A stretch of 64,000 nt of DNA. Source: Roseibium alexandrii DFL-11 (GTDB lineage Bacteria > Pseudomonadota > Alphaproteobacteria > Rhizobiales > Stappiaceae). The stretch lies in NCBI RefSeq assembly GCF_000158095.2, contig NZ_CM011004.1:1-64000 (forward strand). The letters are read 5' to 3'. The translations under genes and the position numbers were made by a program. Under the pieces are notes generated by a model that saw only the letters and a program-made list of their open reading frames with translations, did no database searches and was not told where the DNA came from. Below are positions 15,711 through 25,078 of the stretch, piece after piece (the first letter of the stretch is position 1; each line of letters starts with the position of its first letter).

Positions 15711-16625
15711 ATGACTGAGACGCCTCCTGTGCCCGGGGCCCTGTCCCGGGTCTGCGGTGTTGTTGTGACATACCAGCCGGATCTTGGCCCCCTCACAGCC
15801 ATGCTGGAGCGGATTGCGCCGCAAGTTGACGATCTGGTGATTGTCGACAACGGATCGGCCACCGACCTGAGCGCACTCGCAACCAACTTCAACGCAACGC
15901 TCAAACTTCTGGGCGATAATTTCGGCATTGCCCATGCACAAAATGTCGGGATTGCCATGGCCCGCGAGCGCGATGCGGATTCCGTACTGCTGCTCGATCA
16001 GGACAGCCTGCCGGCACCGGACATGGTCGCCAAGCTGATCGCGGCGGAACTTAAGCTGCGCACGGACGGCAAGACCGTTGCGGCGGTCGGCGCGAATTAT
16101 ATTGATCCGCGTAAAGGCGATACCGGCTGCTTTCCCTACCGCAAGGGGCTGCGGCTGAAACACCGCGTCAACACGGGCAAGGAAACGATCGTCGAGACGG
16201 ACTACCTGATTGCCTCAGGCAGCCTGACGCCGATGACGGTGTTCGATCAGGTCGGCGATATGGTCGATGAGCTTTTCATCGATTATGTCGACATCGAGTG
16301 GGGTTTGCGGGCCCGCGAGATGGGCTACATCAGCTACGGTGTGTTCGACGCCCACATGGAGCACGCGCTTGGCGACGATCATATCCAGTTCCTGTGGCGG
16401 CGCGTCCCGGTTCACAGCGCGGTCCGGCATTACTACCAGCAGCGCAATGCGGTCTGGCTGATCCGCCAATCCTGGCTGCCGCATATCTGGACGCCAATCC
16501 TCTTGTTCCGCATGGCCTACCGGCTCGTGTTTTTCACGCTTGCCGCACCCAAACGCTGGACTCATTCGCGCATGATGTTGTCCGGCATTTGGGACGGTGT
16601 CCGCGGCCGGATGGGCCGGGTCTAA
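15711..16625 (+). CDS. GT2-family glycosyltransferase, rhamnosyltransferase-like
   Basis: Cytoplasmic glycosyltransferase of 304 residues. The GT-A fold is marked by CGVVVTYQPDLGPL (nucleotide-binding start), LVIVDNGSATDL and LLLDQDSLPAPDM, where DQD is the metal-binding DxD. The second half (FIDYVDIEWGLRAREMGY) is the acceptor part seen in WbbL/RfbF rhamnosyltransferases, and the C-terminal helices (YYQQRNAVWLIRQ) are typical. The sugar cannot be read from sequence. I chose ATG 15711; a TTG-started frame from 15663 would overlap the upstream gene. It follows the 645-residue protein by 4 bp and abuts the next GT2. Confidence 0.85.
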   Translation: MTETPPVPGALSRVCGVVVTYQPDLGPLTAMLERIAPQVDDLVIVDNGSATDLSALATNFNATLKLLGDNFGIAHAQNVGIAMARERDADSVLLLDQDSLPAPDMVAKLIAAELKLRTDGKTVAAVGANYIDPRKGDTGCFPYRKGLRLKHRVNTGKETIVETDYLIASGSLTPMTVFDQVGDMVDELFIDYVDIEWGLRAREMGYISYGVFDAHMEHALGDDHIQFLWRRVPVHSAVRHYYQQRNAVWLIRQSWLPHIWTPILLFRMAYRLVFFTLAAPKRWTHSRMMLSGIWDGVRGRMGRV

Positions 16626-17462
16626 ATGACAGGGGAGGGCGGAGCGCTGGATCCGGCAGGCGGAGACAACCCGCTGCTGACGGTGTCCTTGGTCATTTAC
16701 CGGCCCGATCTGAAGGTTCTCGCTGCCACGCTTCAAAGCCTTTCCAAGGCACTGAGACGATTGAATGCCTCCCACTGCAAGATCTTCATCATCCAGAACT
16801 GTGACACGGACGGGATCGCGCCGTTGCTGGCCGCACATCTCAACGAAGTACCGTTTGACCTGCGGCAAGGACACGGAAATGTTGGCTTCGGCCGCGCGCA
16901 CAATTTGGTGCTCAGCGAGACCGGCACGTTTCATCTCGTGCTCAATCCGGACATCGAAATGGCCGAAGAGGCTTTGACGCACGGATTGAAGTTCCTGGAG
17001 GAGCATACGGACTGTGGCCTGATCACACCGCATGCCTGCTGGCCGGATGGCACGCGGCAATACCTGTGCAAGCGGTACCCGGCGCTGTTCGACCTTTTGT
17101 TGCGGGGTTTTGCGCCGGCTTTCTTGAAAAGCCTGTTTTCAGACCGGTTGGCCCGCTATGAGATGAGCCGCGAAACAGACGAAGACGTTCTCTGGGACCC
17201 GCCGATCGTCAGCGGATGTTTCATGCTGTTCCGCGGCGATAACTACCAGCAGCTTGGCGGGTTTGACTCCCGCTTCTTCCTCTATTTCGAAGATTTTGAC
17301 CTGGCCCTTCGTACCGGAAAGATCGCCCGGATCGCTTATGTACCGGCAGTGTGGATCGTTCACGAGGGCGGTCACGCGGCGCGCAAGGGGCTGATGCACA
17401 TCAAGCTCTTCGCCAAATCCGCGCTTCTCTTCTACAGACTGCACGGCTTCAAGCTTTTCTGA
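16626..17462 (+). CDS. GT2-family glycosyltransferase
   Basis: 278 residues. Motifs in order are LLTVSLVIYRPDLKVL, FIIQNCDTDG, GHGNVGFGRAHNLVL (GxNxGFgxAxN, typical of rhamnosyl/galactosyl transferases) and FHLVLNPDIEM, where NPD takes the place of DxD. The acceptor side includes SGCFMLFRGDNYQQLGGFD and FLYFEDFDLALR. The start codon touches the stop codon of the previous GT2 (TAAATG), so the two are co-translated and probably add consecutive sugars to one glycan. It ends 20 bp from the convergent PLP-lyase gene. Confidence 0.85.
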   Translation: MTGEGGALDPAGGDNPLLTVSLVIYRPDLKVLAATLQSLSKALRRLNASHCKIFIIQNCDTDGIAPLLAAHLNEVPFDLRQGHGNVGFGRAHNLVLSETGTFHLVLNPDIEMAEEALTHGLKFLEEHTDCGLITPHACWPDGTRQYLCKRYPALFDLLLRGFAPAFLKSLFSDRLARYEMSRETDEDVLWDPPIVSGCFMLFRGDNYQQLGGFDSRFFLYFEDFDLALRTGKIARIAYVPAVWIVHEGGHAARKGLMHIKLFAKSALLFYRLHGFKLF

Positions 17463-17482
17463 CCATCAGCGACCTGAAGCGC

Positions 17483-18490
17483 TTACGTCACAGCCCCTTC
17501 CGAAACCACTATCAGCGGTCTTGCAGAGACCGGCGGGGCCATTTGTCTGAGAGCTGCAAATCCCGCCGCTCCAGAAGGCGTTGTTTTAGGCACCCCAAGC
17601 TTAGCAAGCACATCGGCAGCGGTCTGCGCTTCTTCATCCGTAATCTGGATATAGGTGTCCGCCGTCTCCTGCAGGATCTCAAATGCCAGCATCGACGCGG
17701 TCTTGCAGTCAAGACGGCCCATAATTGAAACCGGCCCGATCACGTCAACCACCCGCCCGGCCTTCACCGCTTCATCCAGGCAAGGCGCGGCCTCCGGTTC
17801 GACAACAATGATCTTCGGCTGCACGGCCCAATTGGCACGGATCATCTGGGCAATCGCCGCGGCCATGCCGCCAACCCCTGCCTGCAAAAAGACATGGGTC
17901 GGCCAGTCGCCAGTTACCTCAAAGACGGCCCGCATTTCTTCCGCAAGAACCGTGTAGCCTTCCATCACCAGCCGCGGCGGCTCGGTGTATCCCGGCCAGG
18001 ACCCATCAGCGAGATGGATAAATCCATGCGAATCCGCATCTTTGATCGCCGCTTCAATACTCTCCTCATAGGTCGCACCTGAGCGGATAACCGTCGCGCC
18101 TTCCGCTTCCAGCCGGGCCACAAAACTCTCAGGCACCGTGTCCGACAAATGGATGCGCGCGGCCGCGCCAAATATCTTCGCACCTCTCGCGACTGCCATG
18201 CCGTGATTGCCGGCGCTTGCACAAACAAACGTTTTTCCTGTTGCCGCAGCGCGGATCGTCCCGAGGGACACATCGCCTGACACGTCAGACCCAAGGCACA
18301 GGTTGGCGACGGCATAGATCCCGCCAAGCGCCTTGAACGCCCCGAGCCCCATGCGCGCGGTTTCGTCCTTGATCAGAACGGTCCACGGGGCATAAGTCCG
18401 CTCCAGAAGCGGGGTCGGAGCCGGATCTGCCCAAAGGGACATCAGGCTGGCCGCGCGTTTATGGTCAAGTCGGGTCAATAAAGTCTGCAT
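17483..18490 (-). CDS. PLP-dependent lyase, diaminopropionate ammonia-lyase / threonine dehydratase family
   Basis: A 335-residue fold-type II PLP enzyme. PTPLLERTYAPWTVLIKDET and GLGAFKALGGIYAV hold the Schiff-base Lys (AFK). The SAGNHGMAVARGA loop binds the carboxylate and QAGVGGMAAA is the phosphate cup. KDExxRxGLxxFKALGG is closer to diaminopropionate ammonia-lyase (YgeX/DpaL) than to threonine dehydratase IlvA, and no regulatory ACT domain is present. It likely deaminates a small amino acid to a keto acid. It is divergent from an Lrp-type regulator 92 bp away, the usual arrangement for an amino-acid-induced enzyme. Confidence 0.82.
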   Translation of the reverse strand: MQTLLTRLDHKRAASLMSLWADPAPTPLLERTYAPWTVLIKDETARMGLGAFKALGGIYAVANLCLGSDVSGDVSLGTIRAAATGKTFVCASAGNHGMAVARGAKIFGAAARIHLSDTVPESFVARLEAEGATVIRSGATYEESIEAAIKDADSHGFIHLADGSWPGYTEPPRLVMEGYTVLAEEMRAVFEVTGDWPTHVFLQAGVGGMAAAIAQMIRANWAVQPKIIVVEPEAAPCLDEAVKAGRVVDVIGPVSIMGRLDCKTASMLAFEILQETADTYIQITDEEAQTAADVLAKLGVPKTTPSGAAGFAALRQMAPPVSARPLIVVSEGAVT

Positions 18491-18582
18491 ACGTCAAAAT
18501 TACCTGATCTGCTTGATAGAAACGCCTCACAAGGCTAGCGTTTCATGAGAAATTTTCCCGCATCCAGACCACAAGAGACGCC

Positions 18583-19059
18583 ATGAAGCTCGATCAAGTG
18601 GATATTTCGATCCTTAATGCCTTGCAGGACAACGCCCGTACCGGCCTCGAACAGCTGGCTCACGTAAGCGGTGTCTCGATTGCCTCGGTGCAGCGGCGCT
18701 TGAAAGCCTTGAGGGAAGGGGGATTCATCTTGCGGGAGGTGGCGCTTCTGGACGGGGCCAAGCTCGGTCAGGCCATGACCTTCATCATCATGGTGGAATT
18801 GGAGCGCGAGCGGCTCGACCAGATCGATGATTTCGTCAAGCGGGCGCGGCAGGAGCCGCAAGTCCAGCAGTGCTACTATGTCACCGGCGAGGCTGATTTC
18901 TGCCTGATCTGCATTGCCAAGGACATGGCCGAATTCGAAGCTCTGACCCATCGGCTGTTTTTCCAGAATGCCAATGTCCGCCGCTTCCGCACCTCCGTCG
19001 TCATGGGCCGCAAAAAGATCGGCCTGAACGTGCCGTTGGATATGGACGGTTCGGAGTAA
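18583..19059 (+). CDS. Lrp/AsnC-family transcriptional regulator
   Basis: 158 residues, the normal length. An N-terminal winged helix (LDQVDISILNALQDNARTGL, then VSIASVQRRLKALREGGFI) is followed by the RAM ligand domain (CYYVTGEADFCLICIAKDM, with the Gly-rich effector loop). Members act as octamers that sense amino acids. It is divergently paired with the PLP lyase, which is its most likely target. The ribosome site is weak. Confidence 0.9.
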   Translation: MKLDQVDISILNALQDNARTGLEQLAHVSGVSIASVQRRLKALREGGFILREVALLDGAKLGQAMTFIIMVELERERLDQIDDFVKRARQEPQVQQCYYVTGEADFCLICIAKDMAEFEALTHRLFFQNANVRRFRTSVVMGRKKIGLNVPLDMDGSE

Positions 19060-19085
19060 TTCGGTCCAAACACCAACATCGGAAT

Positions 19086-19112
19086 AGCGCCGCTCGTTGA
19101 AGAGCGGCGCTT
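19086..19112. terminator. Bidirectional hairpin terminator
   Basis: AGCGCCGCTC, loop GTTGAA, GAGCGGCGCT then T: a perfect 10-bp stem between the Lrp gene (plus) and the NTF2-like gene (minus), which converge here. Confidence 0.75.
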
Positions 19113-19128
19113 GTGAGAGACACGAGAT

Positions 19129-19659
19129 CTAGTTCTGCGAGGCGGCACGCTCCATGGCGGTCGCCGCCAGGGCGCGGTCGCCGATTTCCTGGGTCATGTC
19201 GAACTCCATCCGGGTGACCAGCCAGCTGCCCTCGATCCTCTCCAAATCCCAGAAATAGTTGCCAACCGGCCGCCACAGCTCGCCGTCGATCCAGTGTCGG
19301 CCATCGACAAAGGCTGTAGCCGTTGCCGTGTCGCCGCTGACGGTCACGGAGACCGGCCCGAGTTCATGCCAGGTAACATCGAAACCCGGAACAATGCCGC
19401 GCCAGGCGTCCATCAGCGCGGACGGGGTCATGGTCGCCGGTTCGCCGCCCCAAAGCGAGGTGTAGTCGATGACGAATTCCGGCGCGAAAGCAGCTTCTGC
19501 GAGATCGTAGGCCGCCCGATCCACCGCAAGCGGGATCGAGGATACTAGCGTGCGGATCGCAGCTTCCTGCGGTTCACCTGCGGGAGGAAGTTTGCTGTCC
19601 GCCACCGCTGATGTTGCAAGAGCGGAGAGGACGGCAACGGCTGGAAGTGTCGGTTTCAT
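19129..19659 (-). CDS. Exported SnoaL/NTF2-like protein
   Basis: 176 residues with a signal peptide (MKPTLPAVAVLSALATSAVA). The rest matches the cone-shaped NTF2-like fold of the nuclear transport factor 2/SnoaL group: an N-terminal helix (IPLAVDRAAYDLAEAAFAPE) with FVIDYTSLWGG, then strands TATATAFVDGRHWIDG and GNYFWDLERIEGSWLVTRM. The family contains both isomerases and non-catalytic binding proteins, so no reaction can be given. It lies 48 bp downstream of the broken alpha/beta hydrolase gene on the same strand, and the two look like one operon. Confidence 0.75.
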   Translation of the reverse strand: MKPTLPAVAVLSALATSAVADSKLPPAGEPQEAAIRTLVSSIPLAVDRAAYDLAEAAFAPEFVIDYTSLWGGEPATMTPSALMDAWRGIVPGFDVTWHELGPVSVTVSGDTATATAFVDGRHWIDGELWRPVGNYFWDLERIEGSWLVTRMEFDMTQEIGDRALAATAMERAASQN

Positions 19660-19707
19660 GATCTTTGTCCTTGAAAATGAGAAGTGTTTTTGGGCAGCCG
19701 CCCGGCC

Positions 19708-20648
19708 TCACCCGCGAAAATGCTCTGCCATGGCGTCAGCGGCGCGGGTCACATCTTCCGGATTGTCATAAAAGTCGAACTGGGTGACATCCTCGAGCAT
19801 CTGCAAGGTTGCTTCGCCTGCAAAGCCGCTCAAAAACGCCTTCACGCCCTGCGGAATGGCTGCGGCTTCCGAATGCACGATTGCCAGCGGATGGGTGAGA
19901 CGGTCTGCATGATCAGCCGGATAATATGTCAGCCAGCCTTCCCAGCCTGCCTGGTTCCACTTGTTGTCATAGCCGGGATCGCACCGCGAGCCTGCTCATA
20001 ATAATAGCCGCCGATCGGCATCAACACGCCTTTGGCACCCTCCGGGCCTGCAGCCGGAATGATCTCGCCGCCGTTGGCTTCTGCATTCCTTGAGACTTCG
20101 ATCAGCGCGCCAACACCGTCTGCGCCGCCATAAACCGCCTCGACCAGATCCGCATTTTGCAGCCACGGGGCAATAAGACCGATGGACTTGACTGTGTCGT
20201 TGCCCGAAACGGCATCGACCATGTATCCGGCCGAGGCACAAATGCCGAGCCCGTGGATCTGCGTCGCATCGACCTCAGGCAGCGTGGCCACAACGTCAAA
20301 GGCTGCCCGTATGTCGGAGGTTTTTGCTTCCGGGCTTTCAACGAAACGGACGTTTTCAGGCAAATCACCGGATTTGCCCCAGCCCCGGAAATCAAAGGTG
20401 AAGGCTGCGAAGCCGCGGGCAACCATCTGGTGTGCGTAGACGGACGGCATCTGTTCTTCAACCGATGTCCAGGCGCCGGTCACAACCACGGCCGGCAGGA
20501 CCGTGCCATCATGTTCTTCCGGCAGATACAAGGTGCCGGAGAGGATTGCACCTTCGTTTTCGAAGGTGATGGTGCGGGTTTCAACCTGCGCGATGGCGGA
20601 AGTGGAGGCCATCAACAAAGCTGCGGTGGTCACGGAACGGATGGTCAT
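19708..20648 (-). pseudogene. Exported alpha/beta hydrolase, frameshifted near its C-terminal third
   Basis: The first frame starts at ATG 20648 (GGAGAG upstream) with signal peptide MTIRSVTTAALLMASTSAIA, and shows hydrolase motifs FDFRGWGKSGDLP and GLGICASAGYM (nucleophile elbow region). It runs out of frame near 19971 and stops at 19929. Another frame continues exactly where expected with YDNKWNQAGWEGWLTYYPAD, LAIVHSEAAAIP and FDFYDNPEDVTRAADAM, stopping at 19708. One missing base near 19971-19974 explains it: related hydrolases read RGAIPxxxN there. The later part holds the likely catalytic His region, so the broken protein should be inactive unless this is a sequencing error. Confidence 0.85.
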
Positions 20649-20780
20649 ATCGGTCTCTCCAAAATCAATGTTCTGGGCGCCTTCGCCCGATGACATTGGA
20701 GATACGCTTTACCCCGCCGGATTACTTGAACAGGCCTGCTTTGTTTTTGAAGGATACGGCCAAACGCCAGGGCTAAGATT

Positions 20781-21659
20781 CTAGGCCGCGCGGTACTGGC
20801 GCGGTGTTTGACCGGTCACCTGTTTGAACGACCGGGAAAAATGCGCCTGATCGGCAAACCCGCAGGAAATTGCGATTTCGCCAAGGGGCCGTTTCGGATC
20901 CCGCATCATTCCAATCGCCTGTTCGATCCGATAGGCGAGAACGTATTGCATCGGCGTTTCGCCAACCGTTTCCTTGAAAACACGGGCAAAATGGGACGCG
21001 CTCATGCCGGCCTCCTGTGCAAGCTCTTCCACGGAAATCGTTTGGTCCAGCCTCTCGCGGATGAAGCTGAGAACCCGCTTGTAATGCTCGGACGTAAACC
21101 GTGCCGACAACGCCAGGTCTTCGGCCTGTTGCTGACCGTATTTTTGAAGCAGCTTGACCAGAAACATCCGGCTCATCGCTTCAAACATGACGCCTGAGGA
21201 AAGATCATCGGTTTCGAGCGCATCCCGCAGCATGACACCGGCTGCGCAGAGATCTGCATCCTGGAACTGCGGCAGATCCGCGAACTGCTGATGGGTGAGC
21301 ACGAGGCCCAACTCATGAAGCGCGAACCGCTCGACTTTCTTTGGGTCCAGGGTCACGACGATCACGTCAGAGGTGCCGAACCATCGCCACCCGGACCGCA
21401 AGCCTGCGGGCGTGACGATAATCTCGTCTTTCTCAAACATGAAATCACGCAGTTCGCCGCCGCGCCAGTTCTGCACCCGGTGCGGTGTCTCGCACAGGTT
21501 CAGAAGCACATGATGTTCGGCAAAGACTTCCTCCGGCATCGTATCCGGCTCGGCCCGGAAATAGCGCACCGACATCAGCGCAGCCGCCGAGACATGCACC
21601 ATGTCATCGCTGCTGAGAAGCGGCAGGGACGGATAGATTTCGGCATAACGTCGTGGCAC
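20781..21659 (-). CDS. AraC-family transcriptional regulator
   Basis: About 293 residues. The C-terminal ~100 residues are the double HTH of AraC proteins: ISVEELAQEAGMSASHFARV (first HTH) and LGEIAISCGFADQAHFSRSF then FKQVTGQTPRQYRAA (second HTH with its signature end). The N-terminal ~180 residues form the usual sensor half but no ligand motif is clear. The frame opens at GTG 21665, but AGGAGG is better spaced for GTG 21659. It lies 130 bp upstream of the broken hydrolase gene on the same strand, and may regulate it. Confidence 0.88.
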   Translation of the reverse strand: MPRRYAEIYPSLPLLSSDDMVHVSAAALMSVRYFRAEPDTMPEEVFAEHHVLLNLCETPHRVQNWRGGELRDFMFEKDEIIVTPAGLRSGWRWFGTSDVIVVTLDPKKVERFALHELGLVLTHQQFADLPQFQDADLCAAGVMLRDALETDDLSSGVMFEAMSRMFLVKLLQKYGQQQAEDLALSARFTSEHYKRVLSFIRERLDQTISVEELAQEAGMSASHFARVFKETVGETPMQYVLAYRIEQAIGMMRDPKRPLGEIAISCGFADQAHFSRSFKQVTGQTPRQYRAA

Positions 21660-21849
21660 CAGCACACCTCCTTCAGCCGCAGTCTAAAGTCCCCGCAAGA
21701 GGACGGCTATTGCTGTGAGGTCAGGAGGATTTGACATGTGTGACAGTCCGTCCGTGTCTGCATGTAATAGCTGCTAATATTGCGCCTGGGATCCAATCCT
21801 GCGTACGATCTGCTTGGTTATTGAAGGTCTCGTACGGTCGGAAAGACAC

Positions 21850-23166
21850 ATGATCACCAAATCGTCTTCTGACACGCAGACCGAACACCTGATCCTGGCA
21901 GCGGAACGCGAAGCCCAAATGGTTTCGGCCTTCGCACGGCTGATCATCACCACAATTGCCATGACCGTATTTCTGCTCGCGGGAGGGATAAAACTGCTCG
22001 TCGCACCAGTCGTGCTAACCTATCTATGTTCCTATGCCGTGGTGTCGATTGCATCGGCGGTCTTTTCGCTGAAGCGGCTGTTCAATCCAAGACTGAGCCT
22101 CGTTTTTACGGCAATCGACGGTATCTCTCTGGCTCTCCTGATCGCATTCGCCCTCAAAATCACCGGAACATCCTTTAGTCTGCACGGTGCAGTTCCGGGC
22201 TTCGTGTTTTTCTTTTCCATCCTGATCCTGGCAACGATGCGCTACACGCTGGGGCCAGTCGTTGTCGCATTCTTCAGTTTTGCGATCACCTGGGGTGTGG
22301 TTTCCTTTGTGGCCGGGGATGTTCACGTCGACCCAGCCACCGCAACCGATCCGCTGTTCTTCTTCGGACCCGTTCAAAATGCAGCCCGGTGGGGGTTCAT
22401 CGGCATTGCCGCCATCCTTTGCCTGCTTGCGGTTTATCGGCGCCGGAAAACGCTTGAAACCGCCATCACAGCAGCCAACCGCACAGCCAATCTTTCCCGC
22501 TATCTTCCTGACCGGGTGGCAGATGTTGTCGCTGAACAGGGCATCAATGCACTCAAATCCGGGCGGCTGCAAGAAGCCAGTGTGCTCTTCGTTGATATCC
22601 GAGGATTTACGGGGATCTCGGAAACTCTGGAACCGAAAGAACTCAGCGCACTCTTGAGTGAATTCCGGGCCATCATTTCAGAAGAAGTGGAGCGTCATTC
22701 CGGTATCATCGACAAGTTTATCGGCGACGCGGTAATGGCGGTCTTCGGTGTGCCGGAAGACCTTTCAGAGAGCGAGGCCAACACTCTTCTCTGCGCCGTT
22801 TCGATCCTGGAAAAGATCACAACCTGGAACCGGTTACGTGAAACCGGCGGAGCCCCGCCCGTCAGAGTGACGATCGGCGCCCACTGCGGGATGGTCTTTG
22901 CAGGTGCCGTTGGGACCAAAAGCCGGATGGAGTATACGGTTCTTGGTGACACGGTAAACGTCGCAGCCCGCCTTCAGGAGGCCGCCAAAACCACCGGCAG
23001 CGGCCTTGTTGTTTCCAAGGACTTGCTGGACCGGGCAGGGGTGTCTCCCACGGTTGCCGGCTCCTGGTCTGCACTTGAAAACACCGCCATCCGGGGGCGC
23101 ACAGGTCAGGTTGCCCTTTATGAGTATTTGGGCCCGGGTACTGAGCAACGCTTCAGTTCGGATTGA
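21850..23166 (+). CDS. Membrane-bound class III adenylate cyclase
   Basis: 438 residues. The first ~190 residues form about six membrane segments (IITTIAMTVFLLAGGI, VVLTYLCSYAVVSIASAVF and so on), then comes a cytoplasmic catalytic domain. The two metal-binding Asp are in VLFVDIRGFTG and FIGDAVMAVFG; the adenine-selecting Lys is in DKFIGD, with its partner Asp in LGDTVNVAARL, so cAMP rather than cGMP is expected. The trailing arginine/asparagine region (NVAARLQ) is present. ATG 21850 has GGAAAG upstream; an earlier TTG at 21814 is less likely. It overlaps the convergent hydrolase gene by 14 bp. Confidence 0.88.
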   Translation: MITKSSSDTQTEHLILAAEREAQMVSAFARLIITTIAMTVFLLAGGIKLLVAPVVLTYLCSYAVVSIASAVFSLKRLFNPRLSLVFTAIDGISLALLIAFALKITGTSFSLHGAVPGFVFFFSILILATMRYTLGPVVVAFFSFAITWGVVSFVAGDVHVDPATATDPLFFFGPVQNAARWGFIGIAAILCLLAVYRRRKTLETAITAANRTANLSRYLPDRVADVVAEQGINALKSGRLQEASVLFVDIRGFTGISETLEPKELSALLSEFRAIISEEVERHSGIIDKFIGDAVMAVFGVPEDLSESEANTLLCAVSILEKITTWNRLRETGGAPPVRVTIGAHCGMVFAGAVGTKSRMEYTVLGDTVNVAARLQEAAKTTGSGLVVSKDLLDRAGVSPTVAGSWSALENTAIRGRTGQVALYEYLGPGTEQRFSSD

Positions 23167-23953
23167 GCGAATTCGCAATAATCGGATTCATCAGTTCCGG
23201 GTGAGTCAGGGCCGCCATATGACCGCCGTGATCAGTCTGTTCAAAAGTCCAGTCCGGGATTTGTTTGCGCATGAGTGCAACAATCTCATCTATGCTCCGA
23301 ACTGTGTCGGCAGCCGATATGACCGTTGTCTCCTTTGGCAACTCCCTGGCCCACTCGGACAAGGTTAGCTGCTCATTCATAACGCTGTCCCATTCATGAA
23401 AATTCGGTCTGAGCGCCTGGATAAACTTTGCTTTCCGATCTTCAGGCATAGCCTCCCAGCTGCCTGCGCCAGTCCAATAATTTGCAAAATATTCGGCGGC
23501 CCGCGACCAGGTTGTGGCGTCCGTGCCAGCCTTAATCAGATCGCGTAAAGTCACCGCTTCTTGATAAGCTTCGTCGCGGCCGTGCAGTTGAAGCAAATAA
23601 AACGGATTTGGTTCGATCAAGACGAGCCGATGAATTCGGCCCTTCAAAAGCGCCGCCGCTTTCATGGCAACACTCCCACCGAACGAATGTCCAACGATGG
23701 ACACCTGGCTGCCATCGGCGGGGACGAGGGCTTCAACAAGCCGTGCCTGATCTTCAAGGGATTGGGTTGCGCCTTCCGGCCAAGGCTTTGTGTTTCCATA
23801 ACCAAACAGATTTATGGCGACCAGATGGAACCCGCCGGACAGATTATCCATCAGGGCGCGCCATTGCCGCGCACCTGCGACGCTTGAATGAATAAGTATG
23901 ACCCGGTGTCCAGAACCCGCTTCCAGGAAATCTGGTTCGTAGAAACAATCCAT
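23153..23953 (-). CDS. Alpha/beta hydrolase
   Basis: 266 residues, one-domain alpha/beta hydrolase. The oxyanion region is VILIHSSVAGARQWRALMD, the nucleophile elbow is GHSFGGS, an acidic residue lies in ISAADTVRS, and the catalytic His is in DHGGHMAAL, so the triad looks intact. No signal peptide. ATG 23953 is preceded by GGAGG at ideal spacing; the frame reaches 23986. The substrate cannot be told. Its 3' end overlaps the 3' end of the cyclase gene by 14 bp. Confidence 0.85.
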   Translation of the reverse strand: MDCFYEPDFLEAGSGHRVILIHSSVAGARQWRALMDNLSGGFHLVAINLFGYGNTKPWPEGATQSLEDQARLVEALVPADGSQVSIVGHSFGGSVAMKAAALLKGRIHRLVLIEPNPFYLLQLHGRDEAYQEAVTLRDLIKAGTDATTWSRAAEYFANYWTGAGSWEAMPEDRKAKFIQALRPNFHEWDSVMNEQLTLSEWARELPKETTVISAADTVRSIDEIVALMRKQIPDWTFEQTDHGGHMAALTHPELMNPIIANSLNPN

Positions 23954-24224
23954 GGCAAAGCCTCCGCGAGTTCGACAACAAGCCAAATATACCAGATCAA
24001 CACATGGGCGTCAGAGACAATGGTGCCAAGCAATCCAGACGCTATTCTTATGACTTCTTTCAGACGACCGCTTGGTTTTGCGTCGCAACCTCACAGGTGA
24101 AAATATTTGTCTGTCATAGGCGTAAATTTCCTGCCTTTACCCACTGGAAAAGCGATAAGCTTCCGCAACGATAGCTGACCACTGTAGAACGTCGTGCAAG
24201 CTCAGTGGAGGCGGGGGAGGGCGG

Positions 24225-25052
24225 ATGACAAGCACGGAAGCTTTTGAGCGGATGGAGCGGGACGGCTGGCAGGATCCGGGCATCGCGAAAGGCTATGCTG
24301 AAGGATTTGATCTTGCGACTCGGCAGGCAGCTGAAGTGCTTGCTGAAACAGTCACCCCAGACCCCGGTTTGCCGGCCTTGGATCTGTGCACGGGACATGG
24401 TGTCGTCGGGGCCGAACTCCTGAAGCGCGGGGCCGTGGTGACAGCGCTTGATTTCTCGCCGGCCATGCTTGAACTCGCACGAAGAACGGCTCCAGGCGCC
24501 ACCTTCGTGGAAGGCGATGTGATGGCCATGACCTTCCTGGACCAAAGTTTCGATGCCGTGTCGATCGGCTTTGGCGTGCCGCATTTTCCAGATCCGGAAA
24601 AAGGATTGCGGGAAGTTGCCAGGGTTTTAAAACCCGGCGGACGGCTTGCCTTTTCCATATGGCGCGGAAAGGGTTCAAACGGTGCCTTTGGCTGGCTTTT
24701 TGAGGCCATCGGGCGTCTTGGCGATCCGGCGGTCACCCTTCCGGACGGACCGGATGCGCATATGTTCGCGGACAAGGAGATCGCAGAGCCCCTTCTGATG
24801 GCCTGCGGCTTTACCAACATCACAATGCTTGAGCTTCCCAGCCGGGTGTTTGTCTCCTCTCCCGAGAAACTCTTCGATGCTTTTGACAAGGGGGCAGTGC
24901 GCGCCGCTTCCCTCTTGGGCGGGCAGCCGGAAGACCGGCGATCCGCCATCAGAGCGGAACTGTCGCGCCGGGTGCAAGACGAAGGAATACCGGAAAACGG
25001 CGGGCTCCTGGTGCCCGTCCCCTCAGTTGTTGTGTCGGCCATGCGCGCTTAG
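24225..25052 (+). CDS. Class I SAM-dependent methyltransferase (UbiE-like)
   Basis: 275 residues. Motif I is LDLCTGHGVVGAELL, the acidic residue at the end of strand 2 is in VTALDFSPAMLELARR, motif II is in FDAVSIGFGVPHFPDPEKGL, and post-motif LKPGGRLAFSIW follows. This is the Methyltransf_11/UbiE arrangement that methylates small molecules. Motif I reads CTGHG rather than the usual GxGxG, a common variant. The C-terminal part (MLELPSRVFVSSPEKLFDAF) is a substrate lid of unknown specificity. The ribosome site GGGGAGG is strong. It converges with the GGDEF-EAL gene 26 bp away. Confidence 0.85.
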   Translation: MTSTEAFERMERDGWQDPGIAKGYAEGFDLATRQAAEVLAETVTPDPGLPALDLCTGHGVVGAELLKRGAVVTALDFSPAMLELARRTAPGATFVEGDVMAMTFLDQSFDAVSIGFGVPHFPDPEKGLREVARVLKPGGRLAFSIWRGKGSNGAFGWLFEAIGRLGDPAVTLPDGPDAHMFADKEIAEPLLMACGFTNITMLELPSRVFVSSPEKLFDAFDKGAVRAASLLGGQPEDRRSAIRAELSRRVQDEGIPENGGLLVPVPSVVVSAMRA

Positions 25053-25078
25053 TAATTCGGTTTCGCGGCAGCGAGGCT

